Source: Pusillimonas caeni (lineage in GTDB: Bacteria; Pseudomonadota; Gammaproteobacteria; Burkholderiales; Burkholderiaceae_B). Taken from it: a stretch of 64,000 bases of DNA. Numbering within the stretch: the first letter of the stretch is position 1; the number at the start of each line of letters is the position of its first letter. Made by a program: the position numbers and the translations under genes. Of this stretch, positions 25,404 to 37,385 are shown one piece after another. The notes under the pieces were generated by a model. The model was not told where the DNA came from and ran no database searches. It worked only from the letters and a program-made list of their open reading frames with translations. The stretch is from the NCBI RefSeq assembly GCF_003545815.1, contig NZ_PDUW01000009.1:1-64000 (forward strand), written 5' to 3'.

Positions 25404-25538
25404 TTACTTGGTCGACCTTTGCACGGCGTCTCCGGCCGCGGAAATGTCTTCGCCGGCGCCGCGCACGGTGTTGGTGCAGCCCGCCGCCGCCAGGCAGCCC
25501 AGAATCAGCAAGGACGACACGATTTTATTTATAAGCAT
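25404..25538 (-). CDS. Entericidin A/B-family small lipoprotein
   Basis: 44-residue lipoprotein: a signal sequence with lipobox LAAAGC, then CTNTVRGAGEDISAAGDAVQRSTK, which matches the entericidin family (C.NT..G.G.D....G.A.). Entericidins are small envelope lipoproteins linked to an antidote/bacteriolysis pair in Escherichia coli; in other groups their job is unclear. The ATG at 25538 has an AAGGAG site; the longer open frame into ppa is not needed. Only one copy is present here, so no A/B pair. Confidence 0.88.
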   Translation of the reverse strand: MLINKIVSSLLILGCLAAAGCTNTVRGAGEDISAAGDAVQRSTK

Positions 25539-25588
25539 GGTGAACTCCTTCAAAGGAACGACTGCTCTACACGAAAAACGCGAAATGG

Positions 25589-26125
25589 CTATTTGTTCGA
25601 ATCGGCGTAGCGCTTGGCGCTTTCCTGGATTTCTTTGCGCGCGACCTCGGCGTTGTCCCAGCCCTTGACCTTGACCCACTTGCCTTTTTCAAGGTCTTTG
25701 TAGTGCTCGAAGAAGTGCTGGATGCGGGCGAGGTCTTCCTCGGGCAGGTCCTGGGGCGACTGAATGTGGCGATAGGGAGGATACAGCTTGTCCACCGGCA
25801 CGGCGAGCAGTTTCGCATCGCCGCCGGCCTCGTCGTCCATGTTCAGCACGCCGATGGCGCGGCAGCGCACGACAGCGCCGATCTGGATCGGGAAAGGCGC
25901 CACCACCAGCACGTCGGCCGGGTCGCCGTCGTCGGAAACGGTTTGCGGGATGTAGCCGTAGTTGGCCGGATAGTGCATGGCGGCCAGCATGAAACGGTCG
26001 ACGAAAACGGCGCCCGACTCTTTGTCGACCTCGTACTTGACGGGATCGGAGTTCATCGGGATCTCGATGATGACGTTGAATTCGTCGGGCAACTTGGCGC
26101 CGGCGGTGACGCGGTCTAGGCTCAT
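25589..26125 (-). CDS. ppa: Inorganic pyrophosphatase
   Basis: 178-residue family I soluble pyrophosphatase that hydrolyses diphosphate to phosphate in the cytoplasm. Substrate and metal residues are visible: [53 protein letters not shown] with the D..D..D metal set, and the C-terminal [17 protein letters not shown]. Length is normal for bacterial family I enzymes. It lies 38 bases after hemY and may be read with the hem genes. Confidence 0.96.
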   Translation of the reverse strand: MSLDRVTAGAKLPDEFNVIIEIPMNSDPVKYEVDKESGAVFVDRFMLAAMHYPANYGYIPQTVSDDGDPADVLVVAPFPIQIGAVVRCRAIGVLNMDDEAGGDAKLLAVPVDKLYPPYRHIQSPQDLPEEDLARIQHFFEHYKDLEKGKWVKVKGWDNAEVARKEIQESAKRYADSNK

Positions 26126-26163
26126 GCTTGCACTACCTCGGAAAAATTGAATGGTCGGGAAAA

Positions 26164-27699
26164 TCAGTCTCGATGATTGGACTCGGGCGCCTGCGACGGA
26201 TCTTGCGCACGGCTGCGGGGCCGGTCGGAGGTCTTGCTCAGGTCCACGCCCGGAATCGGGGCGCTGTCGAAATAGTCGTCCATGTCCGATTCGCTCGATG
26301 CCGGCACGGACGCGGCCTCGGGCGGCACGCGGGCGGCATTCGGCGAGGCGGATTGCAGGGGGTCGTCCAGATAGTCGGCGGCGCTGGCCGCGACGGGCGA
26401 AAACGGCTCGGCGTCGATGGGCGCCGACATGGGCATGCTCTCGACGTCGATCAAGGTGGGGTCGGCCCGCGTGTCGGCGGCGGGCAGCACCTTGCTCATC
26501 TCCAGCACGGGCAGCACGCCCGCCACGCCGGAGGCGAGCCGCCAGTGCTTCATGGCGTCGGCTTCGCGGCCGAGGCGATCATACAAATTGCCCAATAAGG
26601 CGTGGATGCGCACGTCGCTGCGTATCTTCATGCTGCGCAGCAGATAGCGCTCGCCCGGCCCCCACAGCTGGCCCGTCAGGCACAGGTTGCCCAGGGCCGC
26701 CAGCAGGTCGGAGTTTTGCGGATCGCCCTTGAGCCAGACCTCGGCCTTGGCCAGGCGGCGCGCCACGTGCTCGGGGGGGCACTGCGAATAGGCGTTCAGC
26801 AGGCGCGATTCCAGCCCGACGTTGAGGGCCGCCTCGAGCACCTTGCCGGCCGCTTCGAAGTCGCCTTGCCGCTCGTGGAAGGCGGCCGCCGCCAGCGCCA
26901 CTTCGGGCAGGGTCCTTTCCTCGGCCTTGAGTTCGCCCCAGACGGCCTTGAAGCCCTCCGGGTCGACCGAGCCCAGCCGCACGGCGGCCGCGGTTTCGAT
27001 CAGGGGCATGGCCTCGGACTTGTCGATGACGCCGCGCCGCAAAAGCGTGCGCGCCAGATCGAACACTCGCTCGTGCTCGCCCAATTGGCGATACGCCCTC
27101 AGGAGCAGCACGGCCGCATGCGAATGGCGCGGGTTGCTTTCGTGCAGCGGCTGAAGCAAGGCCAGCGCTTCCTGGGGGCGATTCTGGTCGAGCATCATTT
27201 CGGCTGTGGCGGCCGCATGCGCTTCCTTCAGGCGGGTGTCGTTGCCGGCGGCCTGGCGGGCCAGCCGCAGCGCATCGTCGCGGCGCGCATACTCGCCCAA
27301 GTGGTGGGAGGCCCGGGCCAGCGCCAGCCCGGCCAGCACCCGCGTATTGGGCGACTTGCTGCGGCCCAATAGCTTGGAAAGGCGCTGTTCGGCATCGTTA
27401 TAGCGGCCTTCCAGCACGCTGATCCAGCCCGACTCCAGCAGCTCGTGCTCTTTCTTGCGGGCGCGCAGGCCGCGCCAGGAGCGGAAGCGCTCGGGCCCCG
27501 AAACCAGCCAGGCTATCAGCCGCAGCGCCACGTACAGCACCACGAAAGACGCCAGCAGCAGCAACACCGCAAAAGTCAGGGACAGCTCGATCCGCCAGGG
27601 CTGGGCGATGATCAGCACATTGCCGCTGTGCTCGCGCAGAACCAGGGCCAGTGCCACGGCCAGGACCAGCAATACGCACATCCACAACCATGTCCTCAT
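26164..27699 (-). CDS. hemY: HemY-like TPR membrane protein of the heme operon
   Basis: 511-residue inner-membrane protein, the proteobacterial HemY (distinct from the protoporphyrinogen oxidase also called HemY). Two N-terminal transmembrane segments ([39 protein letters not shown]) enclose a short [17 protein letters not shown] loop, then [21 protein letters not shown] and further TPR-like helices. The C-terminal 110 residues are low-complexity and acidic. It belongs to the hemC-hemD-hemX-hemY row and probably helps organise late heme synthesis at the membrane. Confidence 0.9.
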   Translation of the reverse strand: MRTWLWMCVLLVLAVALALVLREHSGNVLIIAQPWRIELSLTFAVLLLLASFVVLYVALRLIAWLVSGPERFRSWRGLRARKKEHELLESGWISVLEGRYNDAEQRLSKLLGRSKSPNTRVLAGLALARASHHLGEYARRDDALRLARQAAGNDTRLKEAHAAATAEMMLDQNRPQEALALLQPLHESNPRHSHAAVLLLRAYRQLGEHERVFDLARTLLRRGVIDKSEAMPLIETAAAVRLGSVDPEGFKAVWGELKAEERTLPEVALAAAAFHERQGDFEAAGKVLEAALNVGLESRLLNAYSQCPPEHVARRLAKAEVWLKGDPQNSDLLAALGNLCLTGQLWGPGERYLLRSMKIRSDVRIHALLGNLYDRLGREADAMKHWRLASGVAGVLPVLEMSKVLPAADTRADPTLIDVESMPMSAPIDAEPFSPVAASAADYLDDPLQSASPNAARVPPEAASVPASSESDMDDYFDSAPIPGVDLSKTSDRPRSRAQDPSQAPESNHRD

Positions 27700-27701
27700 C
27701 G

Positions 27702-29318
27702 CTACACTCCCGCCTGGTCGATGCGCGCCGAGGCGGCGGGCGTGGAAGCATCAAACCATGATCCGCCGACGAGGCGGACCTGCCGGACCGAAGCGCCCGA
27801 GACGCTCCGCCGGGCGCTGGCGGTGGCCGGCGACTCACCGTCGTCGGCCGGCGTACCGGCATCGCCGGAATCAGCACCGTTGCCGGACTCGCTTCCGCCA
27901 TTGGAGGGACTGCTTCCGCCATTGGCAGGCGCATCCGCACCCTCGCCCCCCGCGGGCGAAGAGCCATTCGGCGCCGCGTCCTGAGGAGCTCCTTCCTGGG
28001 CGGCCCCGTCCTGGGCGGCCCCGTCCTGTCCGTTCGTTTCGCCGCCCTGGGATGCGTCCCCGCCTTGCGGCGAGGCGCCTTCTTGCGTCGACGCGCCGCC
28101 GCCTTGGGAAGACGTGCCCGCATCATCGGCGTCGCCGGCGCCGTCCTGCGACGACTTCGCATGCTCTTCGCGCAAGGTCTGGATGGCGTTCTGGCTATTG
28201 GCCACCGTGGGCAGCTCGACCTGGATCGAGGTATCGGCCAGCTGCAGGGCCAGCCTGAGAGCGCGATGGCCCTCGACCGAATTGATGTCGTAGCGCGCCT
28301 GCAGCAGCTGCACGACGGCGCGGGTCTCGGTATTCCAGACGTCGGGCTGCTTCATGAGAAGGGCAAGCTGGGCCGTCATCAGCCGCAGGCGCAGTTTGTC
28401 GCGCAGGCTGCCCGCCTGCTCGGGAGACATCAGCAGCGCCGCGGCGTCATCGACCCGGCGCACATTGATGAAGTTGCCCAGATCCTGCTTGATGGTCCAC
28501 CAGGTTTGGCGCGACCAGTCGGCCACCGACGCCATGCCCTGCTTCCACCAGGGGGCGGCGGGATCGGATGCGCGCGCCGCCGGCGGCGGAGCGGATGGCC
28601 GCGCCGGCCTGGACGACGACGCCACGGCGGGAGCCGCGTCGTCGGGAATCAGCAGCGGCGCCGTCTCGACGAGACGGCCCAGTTCGTCGATACGGCTGGA
28701 CAGGCGATTGATGTCTATCGTCGACACGGCGCGCAGCCTTTCGACGTCGCCGTTGATGGCCTGCTGCAGCGACGCCAGGCCGGGCCGGTTGGCGCGCGCG
28801 AGCTGGGCCTGGGCGGTTTCAAGCGCGATGATGGCATTGCTGACGTTGCCGCCCAGCAGCAGTTGCTGGTGGGCGATGGAGACCAGATGGTCGACGTCGT
28901 TGACGAGCGCGATGTCGGCGCCGCTGTCGGTCAGCATCTGCAGCGCCTGCTCCAGGCTTTGCAGATGCTGCTGCGCCTCGCCCAGGGAAGCCTGCATCCG
29001 CTCGATGCGCTCGGCCTGCTGTTGCGCCAGAGCCAGAGCCTGCGCGGCCTCGCTGGAGGCCGTCCGGGCCGTCTGGGCGCTTTGCTGCGCCTGGCTCAGC
29101 AAAGCGTCGCCGCGTTCTTGCATGGCGCGGTGCTGATACCAGACCGTGCCCGCAAGCGCCGCGATGATCAGGATCAGCACCAGGATGGCAATGACGAGAG
29201 CCGATCGCCGGGATGGCTTGGCCGGACGAGGCCCTGCCGCGGCCTGCTTGTTGGCGGGTTTATCGTGTGGGGTGGCGCTGCCGCTGCCGGACGTGTTGTC
29301 TGGTTTATTGTCTGTCAT
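27702..29318 (-). CDS. hemX: HemX-like membrane protein with long repetitive tail
   Basis: 538-residue protein. One transmembrane helix (SALVIAILVLILIIAALAGTVWYQ) follows a 35-residue cytoplasmic tail; then comes a coiled-coil region rich in Ala, Gln and Glu (residues about 70-125) and the HemX domain (VNDVDHLVSIAHQQLLLGGNVSNAIIALETA...WTIKQDLGNFINVRRVDD). Despite its usual label it has no methyltransferase motif. Residues about 395-505 are a Gly/Gln/Asp/Ser-rich tail; part of the coding DNA is an exact tandem 15-bp repeat (27995-28024). It is two bases from hemY. Confidence 0.88.
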   Translation of the reverse strand: MTDNKPDNTSGSGSATPHDKPANKQAAAGPRPAKPSRRSALVIAILVLILIIAALAGTVWYQHRAMQERGDALLSQAQQSAQTARTASSEAAQALALAQQQAERIERMQASLGEAQQHLQSLEQALQMLTDSGADIALVNDVDHLVSIAHQQLLLGGNVSNAIIALETAQAQLARANRPGLASLQQAINGDVERLRAVSTIDINRLSSRIDELGRLVETAPLLIPDDAAPAVASSSRPARPSAPPPAARASDPAAPWWKQGMASVADWSRQTWWTIKQDLGNFINVRRVDDAAALLMSPEQAGSLRDKLRLRLMTAQLALLMKQPDVWNTETRAVVQLLQARYDINSVEGHRALRLALQLADTSIQVELPTVANSQNAIQTLREEHAKSSQDGAGDADDAGTSSQGGGASTQEGASPQGGDASQGGETNGQDGAAQDGAAQEGAPQDAAPNGSSPAGGEGADAPANGGSSPSNGGSESGNGADSGDAGTPADDGESPATASARRSVSGASVRQVRLVGGSWFDASTPAASARIDQAGV

Positions 29319-29345
29319 GGCGAAATTGTAATCCTTAGCACCCTT

Positions 29346-30164
29346 TCAGAGGGAAGCGAGCGATGTGACGGCCTGGAGAATGGCGTCGTCCCTTGGCGCA
29401 CATATGGTAACCGCCAGGCGCCCCGCCGTGCCAGAAGGGACATCGAGCGAAGATTGTAAACGCCCCGCAATGCGCGGGTGTATCACCACGTAATGAAAAC
29501 CCCTGCACGCAGAGAGCAAACCATGACGGGCCGCGTTGTCGATGAAGGCCTGGACGCCGTGGACGCTGGTAAGAAGACAGATGACCCCGCGGCCCGCCTC
29601 CAGGCCCGCGCGCAGGCGCTCTACCTGCTGACGCGGCCAGTCGACCGCGCACCGCTCGTAGGCGGCGTGACGGGTAACCCGCAAGCCGGCCTGCTCGAGC
29701 CGTTGGCCCAGCCATTCGCGTCCATTCTGGCCGCGCACGATCAACGCCGCGCGCAAGGGGGCGAGCCGCGGCTGCAGCACTTTCCAGAGCGACTCGGAGT
29801 CCTGCGCGTCGGCCTCGTCCGGATGCAGCACAAGATCGGCCGGCACACGGCCCGTGCGGGCGATCGCTCCGGCCGTGGCGGCGCCCACCGCGGCCACCAG
29901 AGTGCCGGAGGGCCATGTCCCGGGCAACTCGTCCGCCGCGGCCAATTGCTGGAAATAGGCCGAGACCGCATTGCCCGACACGAACACGATCAGATCGTGA
30001 TCGGCGGGACGCGGAAGCGCTTGTACGCCGGAAAGCGGAGAAATGCTCAGCACGGGCATGGCGAGGGGTTCGAAGCCACGGTCGGCCAGGCGCCGCTCCA
30101 GCGGCTCGTTGCGCCCCGGCGGACGCGTCAGCACGACCAGCGCATCGGCCAGCCGGCCCTTCAT
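29346..30164 (-). CDS. hemD: Uroporphyrinogen-III synthase
   Basis: 272-residue HemD, which closes hydroxymethylbilane with inversion of ring D. Family features are the N-terminal VVLTRPPGRNEPLERRLADRGFEPLAMPVLSI, the central FVSGNAVSAYFQ and VAAVGAATAGAIARTG, the hinge residues LIVRGQNGREWLGQRLEQAGLRV, and the C-terminal CLLTSVHGVQAFIDNA. Sequence conservation of HemD is always low, but order and spacing fit. It follows hemC by 75 bases. Confidence 0.92.
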   Translation of the reverse strand: MKGRLADALVVLTRPPGRNEPLERRLADRGFEPLAMPVLSISPLSGVQALPRPADHDLIVFVSGNAVSAYFQQLAAADELPGTWPSGTLVAAVGAATAGAIARTGRVPADLVLHPDEADAQDSESLWKVLQPRLAPLRAALIVRGQNGREWLGQRLEQAGLRVTRHAAYERCAVDWPRQQVERLRAGLEAGRGVICLLTSVHGVQAFIDNAARHGLLSACRGFHYVVIHPRIAGRLQSSLDVPSGTAGRLAVTICAPRDDAILQAVTSLASL

Positions 30165-30239
30165 GCCGGCAGTCCCGTACGGGTTATATGGCCAGTCAAT
30201 TGCTTGCTCATGCGACCGCCCGTTTAGTGTTGACAGGCC

Positions 30240-31214
30240 CTAGCTCGCGGCCGGATCGTGGCCGGACGGTGCCGACGACGGATGGCCCGGCAGCAAGGCG
30301 GCGAGGATCTCGCGGGCGCCCTGATCGAGCAGCTCGGCCGCCACCTGCTTGCCCAACGCCTGGGCCTGCCCGGGGTCCCCCGAGGCCTGGGCGCGTATGA
30401 GGGTTCTGCCGTCGGGCCGGGCCACCAGCCCGCGCAGAGTCAGGACACCGTCCCGCAATTGCGCGTATGCGGCCAGGGGCACCTGGCAGGATCCGCCCAG
30501 TTCGGCCGACACGGTGCGCTCGGCCAGGGCGCACAAGGACGACTCCCGGCATTCCAGCGGCGCCAGCCACTTGCGCAGCTCGGCCCGCTCGGCCATGACC
30601 TCGATGCCCAATGCGCCCTGCCCGGCCGACGGCAGGCTTTGCTCCGGACTGAGATAGGCGCGGATGCGCGACGCCAGGCCCAGCCGCTGCAGGCCCGCCG
30701 CGGCCAGAATGATGGCTGCATATTCGCCTCGATCGAGCTTGCCGAGACGGGTATCGAGGTTGCCGCGCAAGGGCTTCACCTCGAGCTGCGGGTACAGCGC
30801 CCTGATCTGGGCCTCGCGCCGCAGGCTGGAGGTTCCGACCACCGCCCCGGCGGGCAGTTCGGACAGGTCGTCGACCTGATTGGAAACCAGCGCGTCGCGC
30901 GGATCTTCGCGCCGCATCACGGCCGTCAAGGCGAAGGGCAGCGTCAGGTCGACGGGCACGTCCTTGAGCGAATGCACCGCCAGGTCGGCCCGGCCGTCCA
31001 GCAGGGCGGTTTCGAGCTCTTTGACGAACAGCCCCTTGCCGCCCACCTTGGAGAGCGTGCGATCGAGTATCTGATCGCCGCGGGTGGTCATTTCAAGCAG
31101 GCTCACCTCGCACTCCGGATACAGCTCGGTCAGCCGGTCGCGAACGTGCTCGGCCTGCCACAGGGCCAGGCGGCTGGCGCGGGTGGCGATGACCAGGCGC
31201 GAGGGAGACGACAT
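30240..31214 (-). CDS. hemC: Porphobilinogen deaminase (hydroxymethylbilane synthase)
   Basis: 324-residue HemC. The N-terminus [22 protein letters not shown], the [32 protein letters not shown] segment, [16 protein letters not shown] and [30 protein letters not shown] are all canonical, and the dipyrromethane cofactor Cys sits in [15 protein letters not shown]. The ATG at 31214 (MSSPS) gives the usual N-terminus; it begins four bases after the stop of the upstream 43-residue protein gene, pointing to coupled translation. It is the first hem gene of the row. Confidence 0.95.
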   Translation of the reverse strand: MSSPSRLVIATRASRLALWQAEHVRDRLTELYPECEVSLLEMTTRGDQILDRTLSKVGGKGLFVKELETALLDGRADLAVHSLKDVPVDLTLPFALTAVMRREDPRDALVSNQVDDLSELPAGAVVGTSSLRREAQIRALYPQLEVKPLRGNLDTRLGKLDRGEYAAIILAAAGLQRLGLASRIRAYLSPEQSLPSAGQGALGIEVMAERAELRKWLAPLECRESSLCALAERTVSAELGGSCQVPLAAYAQLRDGVLTLRGLVARPDGRTLIRAQASGDPGQAQALGKQVAAELLDQGAREILAALLPGHPSSAPSGHDPAAS

Positions 31215-31218
31215 GGGC

Positions 31219-31350
31219 TCAGCCTGCATAGTAGTTGACGATGAGGTAGGCGGCGATGCCGATGAGGGCCAGCACGAACAGCCCCTTGAGCAGCGACATG
31301 CCCGAATCGGCGTCCTTCTTGTCGCCCGAGGAAGGTTTAAACAGACCCAT
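31219..31350 (-). CDS. Tiny single-span membrane protein between terC and hemC
   Basis: 43-residue protein: [17 protein letters not shown], then a hydrophobic helix [19 protein letters not shown] and NYYAG. The frame overlaps the terC end by 14 bases and stops four bases before the hemC start, and an AAGGTGG ribosome-like site precedes the ATG. The Lys/Asp head followed by one helix suggests an inner-membrane peptide. No family is recognised. Coding is supported by tight packing and the clean membrane-protein profile. Confidence 0.68.
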   Translation of the reverse strand: MGLFKPSSGDKKDADSGMSLLKGLFVLALIGIAAYLIVNYYAG

Positions 31351-32056
31351 GGATATCCACCTTTTTTGCGTTCTTGCGCGCGGCCAGCCATTTGCCGCCC
31401 GCCACGACCAGGACGGCCCCGGCCACTTCCGCAGCTATTTTAGCGGCGGCGTTGGGTTCGGCGAATTGATTCACGACAAAGACGTCGGTAATGAGCATGC
31501 CGCCCGCGATCCAGCCGAGCAGCGCGGCGCCGAACATCACCACGACGGGGAAGCGGTCGATCAGCTTGAGCACCAGGGTGCTGCCCCAGATGATGATGGG
31601 CACGCTCAGGAGCAGACCGAACACCACATAGCCGAGCTGGTGGTCGGAATGCGCGTTTTGCGCGGCGCCCGCGATGGCGATGACGTTGTCCAGGCTCATG
31701 ACGAAGTCGGCGATGAGTATGGTCTTGACCGCCGCCCACACGGACGAGCCCGCCGTCACGTCGCCGTGGTGGCCGTCGTCGGGCAGCAGCAGCTTCACGC
31801 CTATCCATAGCAGCAGCAGGCCGCCGGCCACTTTGAGGAAGGGAATGCCGAGCAGCGTGAGCGCGAAGGCGATCAGGACGACCCGCATGGCGATGGCGCC
31901 CACCGTGCCCCAGAGTATGCCCCGGATACGCTGCCTGCGCTCGAGCTTGCGGCAGGCCAGCGCGATGACGACCGCATTGTCGCCGCCGAGCAGGATGTCG
32001 ATCATGACGATCTGGAACAGCGCGCCCCAATGAAGGGTACTCAGAAATTCTGCCAT
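31337..32056 (-). CDS. TerC/YjbE-family integral membrane protein
   Basis: 239-residue membrane protein of the TerC superfamily, probably a metal (manganese) exporter. Several hydrophobic helices carry the conserved acidic motifs [20 protein letters not shown] and [17 protein letters not shown], which hold Asp and Asn in the membrane. Related YjbE/MntX-type proteins efflux Mn. No riboswitch-like element is seen upstream, where only the sucD terminator lies. It starts the terC-43aa-hemC row. Confidence 0.88.
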   Translation of the reverse strand: MAEFLSTLHWGALFQIVMIDILLGGDNAVVIALACRKLERRQRIRGILWGTVGAIAMRVVLIAFALTLLGIPFLKVAGGLLLLWIGVKLLLPDDGHHGDVTAGSSVWAAVKTILIADFVMSLDNVIAIAGAAQNAHSDHQLGYVVFGLLLSVPIIIWGSTLVLKLIDRFPVVVMFGAALLGWIAGGMLITDVFVVNQFAEPNAAAKIAAEVAGAVLVVAGGKWLAARKNAKKVDIHGSV

Positions 32057-32097
32057 CGGGTCTCCTGGTGACCGGGAAAAGGCGTGGAACAGTAGGT

Positions 32098-32125
32098 GAA
32101 AAAGGCCCGCCGAAGCGGGCCTTTT
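32098..32125. terminator. Bidirectional-looking terminator after sucD
   Basis: AAAGGCCCGC (32101-32110) and GCGGGCCTTT (32115-32124) form a 10-bp stem around a four-base CGAA loop (TTCG on the minus strand), with A-tract on one side and T-tract on the other. On the minus strand five T residues follow the stem, 30 bases beyond the sucD stop, so it should end the sucCD transcript. Confidence 0.88.
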
Positions 32126-32153
32126 CTGGTGAAGCTAGAAGATGAGCATCCGC

Positions 32154-33035
32154 TTACAGCACCGACTTCAGCAGCTTGCCCATTTCGGACGGATCGCGCG
32201 TGGTGCGGATGCCGCAGGCTTCCATGATCTCGAGCTTGGCATCGGCCGTATCGGCCCCGCCGGAGATCAGGGCGCCGGCATGGCCCATGCGCTTGCCCGG
32301 AGGCGCCGTGACGCCGGCGATGAAGCCGACCACGGGTTTCTTCATGTTGTCCTTGGCCCATTCAGCGGCGTTGACCTCGTCGGGGCCGCCGATTTCACCG
32401 ATCATGACGACCGCATCGGTATCCGGATCGTCGTTGAACATCTTCAGGACGTCGACGTGCTTCAAGCCGTTGATGGGGTCGCCGCCGATGCCCACCGCCG
32501 AGGACTGGCCCAGGCCGAGCTCGGTGAGCTGGGCCACGGCTTCGTAAGTGAGCGTGCCCGAGCGGCTGACCACGCCGATGCGGCCCTTGCGCGAGATGTG
32601 GCCGGGCATGATGCCGATCTTGAGCTCGTCGGGCGTGATGAGGCCGGGGCAGTTGGGGCCCAGCAGCAGGGTCTTCCTGTTTTCAGCGCGCATGCGGTTG
32701 CGCACCATCAGCATGTCGCGAACGGGAATGCCCTCGGTGATGCAGATGACCAGGTCCAGGTCGGCGTCGACGGCTTCCCAGATGGCGTCGGCCGCGCCCG
32801 CGGGCGGCACGTAGATGACGGAGACCGTGGCGCCGGTTTCAGCCTTGGCTTCCTTGACGGAGGCGTAGATGGGCACGCCTTCGAAGTCCTGGCCGGCCTT
32901 CTTGGGGTGCACGCCGGCGACGAACGCCTCTTTACCATTGGCGTATTCGCGGCAATAGTGGGTGTGGAACTGACCGGTTTTGCCGGTGATTCCCTGGGTG
33001 ATGACTTTGGTGTCTTTGTTGATCAAGATCGACAT
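32154..33035 (-). CDS. sucD: Succinyl-CoA synthetase alpha subunit
   Basis: 293-residue alpha subunit, which carries the phosphohistidine and binds CoA. It shows the CoA-binding [50 protein letters not shown], and the phospho-acceptor His in [14 protein letters not shown]. Length is typical. It lies 21 bases after sucC and is followed by a strong terminator. Product: succinyl-CoA to succinate with nucleotide formation in the TCA cycle. Confidence 0.97.
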   Translation of the reverse strand: MSILINKDTKVITQGITGKTGQFHTHYCREYANGKEAFVAGVHPKKAGQDFEGVPIYASVKEAKAETGATVSVIYVPPAGAADAIWEAVDADLDLVICITEGIPVRDMLMVRNRMRAENRKTLLLGPNCPGLITPDELKIGIMPGHISRKGRIGVVSRSGTLTYEAVAQLTELGLGQSSAVGIGGDPINGLKHVDVLKMFNDDPDTDAVVMIGEIGGPDEVNAAEWAKDNMKKPVVGFIAGVTAPPGKRMGHAGALISGGADTADAKLEIMEACGIRTTRDPSEMGKLLKSVL

Positions 33036-33056
33036 TTACAAATCCTCGGCAAATTC

Positions 33057-34217
<1,161 letters not shown>

Positions 34218-34299
34218 TGCTTACCTGTCAGAACGTAAAAATGAGAAGAAAGCTTGCTTGGTGTCTTGCAACACGCCCACTTGCCGGAAATGCCACGCC

Positions 34300-34881
34300 C
34301 TACTCCCGCTTGGCCCGGCCCTCGGGGGCCACATACCACTTCGGGTAATGCTTCGCGGCCACCGGACCGTCCACGCGCAAGGCGTGGCAGCCGTCCAGCT
34401 CGAAGGGCTTTTTATCGGACTGCTCGCCGCCGCGCGCCCGCTCTTCGCGCATGCGGCCCGCCATGCACTGCACGGCCACCGTGGGCAGCAGATGGGACAG
34501 CTCGGTCAAGTGCGTACAGCCCGCGGCGCGGCCGAACCGTTCTTTGACGGCGTTGCGGAAGCGACGCAAAAGATTAAGGCCCACCAGTTGCTGGTAGGCC
34601 GGGGCGATACTGAAGCAGTTTTCGTTGAAGGGCGCCGCATCGTAGGCCGCCTGAGCGGCCGTAATGGTGAAGTCGTTGTCGATGGTGACCCGCAGATGCA
34701 TGCGGTGGACCGGATCGCCCATTTTATGGACGGTGCCGTTCTCGCGCGGGAAGTCGTAGCCCTTGACGTCGACGAGTTCGGCGTCAAGGTCCCACAAGCC
34801 GTCGTCGCGTGCATAGGCGTCCACGCGCAGGGTGCGCGTGTGCAGCAATTCGCGGGAAACGTCTGGCGGTGGCAGCGGCAT
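34300..34881 (-). CDS. DUF2889 family protein
   Basis: 193-residue protein fitting the DUF2889 family: LLHTRTLRVDAYARDDGLWDLDAELVDVKGYDF, then HRMHLRVTIDNDFTITAAQAAYDAAPF and GCTHLTELSHLLPTVAVQ. The repeated DGLWDLDAEL pattern is found in many beta-proteobacterial genomes beside sucC, but no function is established. The ATG at 34881 (MPLPPPDVSRELLHTRT) was chosen; the longer frame runs back through a GC-rich non-coding stretch. It is separated from sucC by about 80 bases. Confidence 0.85.
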   Translation of the reverse strand: MPLPPPDVSRELLHTRTLRVDAYARDDGLWDLDAELVDVKGYDFPRENGTVHKMGDPVHRMHLRVTIDNDFTITAAQAAYDAAPFNENCFSIAPAYQQLVGLNLLRRFRNAVKERFGRAAGCTHLTELSHLLPTVAVQCMAGRMREERARGGEQSDKKPFELDGCHALRVDGPVAAKHYPKWYVAPEGRAKRE

Positions 34882-35084
34882 TGAAAAGCGGGACGGACGA
34901 TGACGATAAACTGAAGAAGTATAACGCAGGCCGTCGGAGCGAGCGAAGCCGTCCCCCTCTCGCGCCCGCCCTGGCCGGGCCGACAGCGCCGGGCGGCCGG
35001 GCGGGCCGGACGGCCCCTGAGCGCGAGCGGGCGCAGGCCGGCGAAAACCGGTGCCGCCCGCGCCGTAGCGCCGCCATGCGGCGC

Positions 35085-37385
35085 CTAGGCCGCCGCGCGC
35101 AACGTCCGCGCCGCCTGCACCATGGCTTCGAGCGCGCCCCGGGTTTCGGGCCAGGCGCGGGTCTTCAGGCCGCAGTCCGGGTTGACCCACAGCCTTTCGG
35201 TGGGCAGGCGGGAGGCCGCCTTGCGCATCAGCGACACCATGGCGTCCACCTCGGGCAGATTGGGCGAGTGGATGTCATATACGCCCGGACCGATGTCGTT
35301 CGGATAAGCGAAGTCCTCGAAGGCGCCCAGCAGCTCCATGTTCGAACGCGATGTCTCGATGGTGATGACGTCGGCATCCATGGCGGCGATGGCCTCGATG
35401 ATGTCGTTGAACTCCGAATAGCACATGTGGGTGTGGATCTGCGTGCCGTCCTCGACGCTGGAAGTGGCCAGGCGGAAGCAGTCCACGGCCCAGTCCAGGT
35501 AGGCCTGCCAGTCGCCGCGGCGCAGCGGCAATCCCTCGCGGAAGGCCGGTTCGTCGATCTGGATGATGCGGATGCCGGCGCGCTCGAGATCGGTGACCTC
35601 GTCGCGCAGGGCGAGCGCCAATTGGCGGCAGGTGTCTTCCCTGGGCTGGTCGTCGCGCACGAAAGACCATTGCAGCAGCGTGACCGGCCCGGTCAGCATG
35701 CCCTTCACGGGCTTGTCGGTGAGCGACTGCGCGTAGCTGCTCCAGCCCACCGTCATGGGCGCCGGCCGCAGCACGTCGCCATAGATGAGCGGCGGCTTGA
35801 CGCAGCGCGAGCCATAGCTCTGCACCCAGCCGTTCTGGGTGAAGGCGAACCCGGCCAGCAGTTCACCGAAGTATTCGACCATGTCGTTGCGCTCGGGCTC
35901 GCCGTGCACCAGGACATCCAGGCCCACTTCCTCCTGGAAGCGGATGGCGGCCTCGATCTCGGCCCGGACCTCTTTTTCGTAGGCCGCATCGGACAGGGAG
36001 CCCTGGCGCCAGTCGCGGCGCAGCCGGCGGATTTCGGTGGTCTGCGGGAAGGAGCCGATGGTGGTCGTGGGAAAGTCGGGCAGGCCGAGCTCCTTGCGCT
36101 GCCTGGCGATCCGGTCGGCAAAGGGCGCGCGGCTGCGCGACAAGGCCTGCGATTCGGCAATCTGCCCGCGCACCGCCTCGTTGTGCGTGCGGGTGGAAGT
36201 ACGGCGCGATTGCAGGGCCGCGCGCTGTGCCTGCAGCGCGGCGGCGGTGGCTTCATCGACGTCCTCGTCGAGCAGGCGGGCCAGCCAGCGCAGTTCTTCC
36301 AGCTTCTGCGCGGCGAAGGACAGCCAGGACTTCAGTTCAGGGTCGAGCTGCGTTTCCGCGCCCAGGTCGACCGGCACGTGCAGCAGCGAGCACGAGGGCG
36401 CCAGCCACAGGCGTTCGCCGAGCCGTTCGCGCAGCGGCTCGAGCAGCGCCAAGCGGTCGTCCAGGTCGGTGCGCCATATATTGCGCCCGTCTATCACGCC
36501 GGCCGACAGGACTTGGTCGTCTCCCAGTACGGCGGCCACTTCCAGAGCCTGTTCCGGCGCCCGCACCAGGTCCACGTGAACGCCGTGCACAGGAAGGCCT
36601 CGAAGCACGTCCAGGTTCTGGGTAACGCGGCCAAAATAACTTGCCAGGAGGACGCGCGGACCGCCGTCGGCAAGCTCGCCATAGACGCGCCTGAAGGCCT
36701 CCTGCCAGGCGGGGGGCAGGTCCAGCGCCAGGATGGGTTCGTCTATTTGCACCCACTCCGCACCCTGTTCGGCCAGGCGCCGCAGCACCTGCGCATAGAC
36801 CGGCAGAAGCGCATCGAGCAGCTCCAGCTTGCCCTCGTCATGCGCGCCCTGGACGAAGGCGTCGCCCTTGCCGAGCCACAGCCAGGTCAAGGGGCCGGGT
36901 ATCACGGGCTTGGCGACGTGGCCCAGGGACTGGGCCTCGGCGACCTGATCGAACAGATCGCTGCGCGCAATGCGGAAGGTCTGTTTGGGCGTCAGTTCAG
37001 GCACGATGTAGTGGTAATTCGTATCGAACCACTTGGTCATTTCGCAGGCGGCGGCGGGCGTTCCCGACGGCGCGCGCCCGCGGCCCATGCGAAACAGGGT
37101 GTCCAGGCCCACGGGCTCGTCCGAAGGTTGGCCGAAGCGGGCCGGCACCGCGCCCAGCAGAGTGGTCCATTCCAGGATATGGTCGTACCAGGCAAAATCG
37201 CCCACCGGCACCATGGCCTTGCGCGCGCCGCCCGCCTGCAAGGCCCAATGGCGGCGACGCAACTCGCGGCCCGTCTCGAGCAATGTGTTCAGGTCGCCCT
37301 TGCCGGCCCAATAGGCCTCCAGGGCGAATTTGAGTTCGCGCCGGGCTCCCATGCGCGAAAAACCCAGGCTATGAAAAACGGTCAT
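35085..37385 (-). CDS. metE: Cobalamin-independent methionine synthase
   Basis: 766-residue MetE, which transfers a methyl group from methyltetrahydrofolate-polyglutamate to homocysteine. The N-terminal domain has [20 protein letters not shown] and [17 protein letters not shown]; the C-terminal catalytic domain has [56 protein letters not shown] with the zinc His and Cys, and [12 protein letters not shown] with the third zinc ligand. It is intact and full-length. It diverges from metR, its likely activator. Confidence 0.97.
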   Translation of the reverse strand: MTVFHSLGFSRMGARRELKFALEAYWAGKGDLNTLLETGRELRRRHWALQAGGARKAMVPVGDFAWYDHILEWTTLLGAVPARFGQPSDEPVGLDTLFRMGRGRAPSGTPAAACEMTKWFDTNYHYIVPELTPKQTFRIARSDLFDQVAEAQSLGHVAKPVIPGPLTWLWLGKGDAFVQGAHDEGKLELLDALLPVYAQVLRRLAEQGAEWVQIDEPILALDLPPAWQEAFRRVYGELADGGPRVLLASYFGRVTQNLDVLRGLPVHGVHVDLVRAPEQALEVAAVLGDDQVLSAGVIDGRNIWRTDLDDRLALLEPLRERLGERLWLAPSCSLLHVPVDLGAETQLDPELKSWLSFAAQKLEELRWLARLLDEDVDEATAAALQAQRAALQSRRTSTRTHNEAVRGQIAESQALSRSRAPFADRIARQRKELGLPDFPTTTIGSFPQTTEIRRLRRDWRQGSLSDAAYEKEVRAEIEAAIRFQEEVGLDVLVHGEPERNDMVEYFGELLAGFAFTQNGWVQSYGSRCVKPPLIYGDVLRPAPMTVGWSSYAQSLTDKPVKGMLTGPVTLLQWSFVRDDQPREDTCRQLALALRDEVTDLERAGIRIIQIDEPAFREGLPLRRGDWQAYLDWAVDCFRLATSSVEDGTQIHTHMCYSEFNDIIEAIAAMDADVITIETSRSNMELLGAFEDFAYPNDIGPGVYDIHSPNLPEVDAMVSLMRKAASRLPTERLWVNPDCGLKTRAWPETRGALEAMVQAARTLRAAA

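Noticed and set aside
28065-29459. Open frame of 464 codons opposite hemX
   Set aside because: Antisense to a recognised gene, with no motif and no ribosome site.
32041-32153. Manganese riboswitch (yybP-ykoY type) before terC
   Set aside because: The only structure upstream of terC is the sucD terminator; no conserved riboswitch loops are visible.
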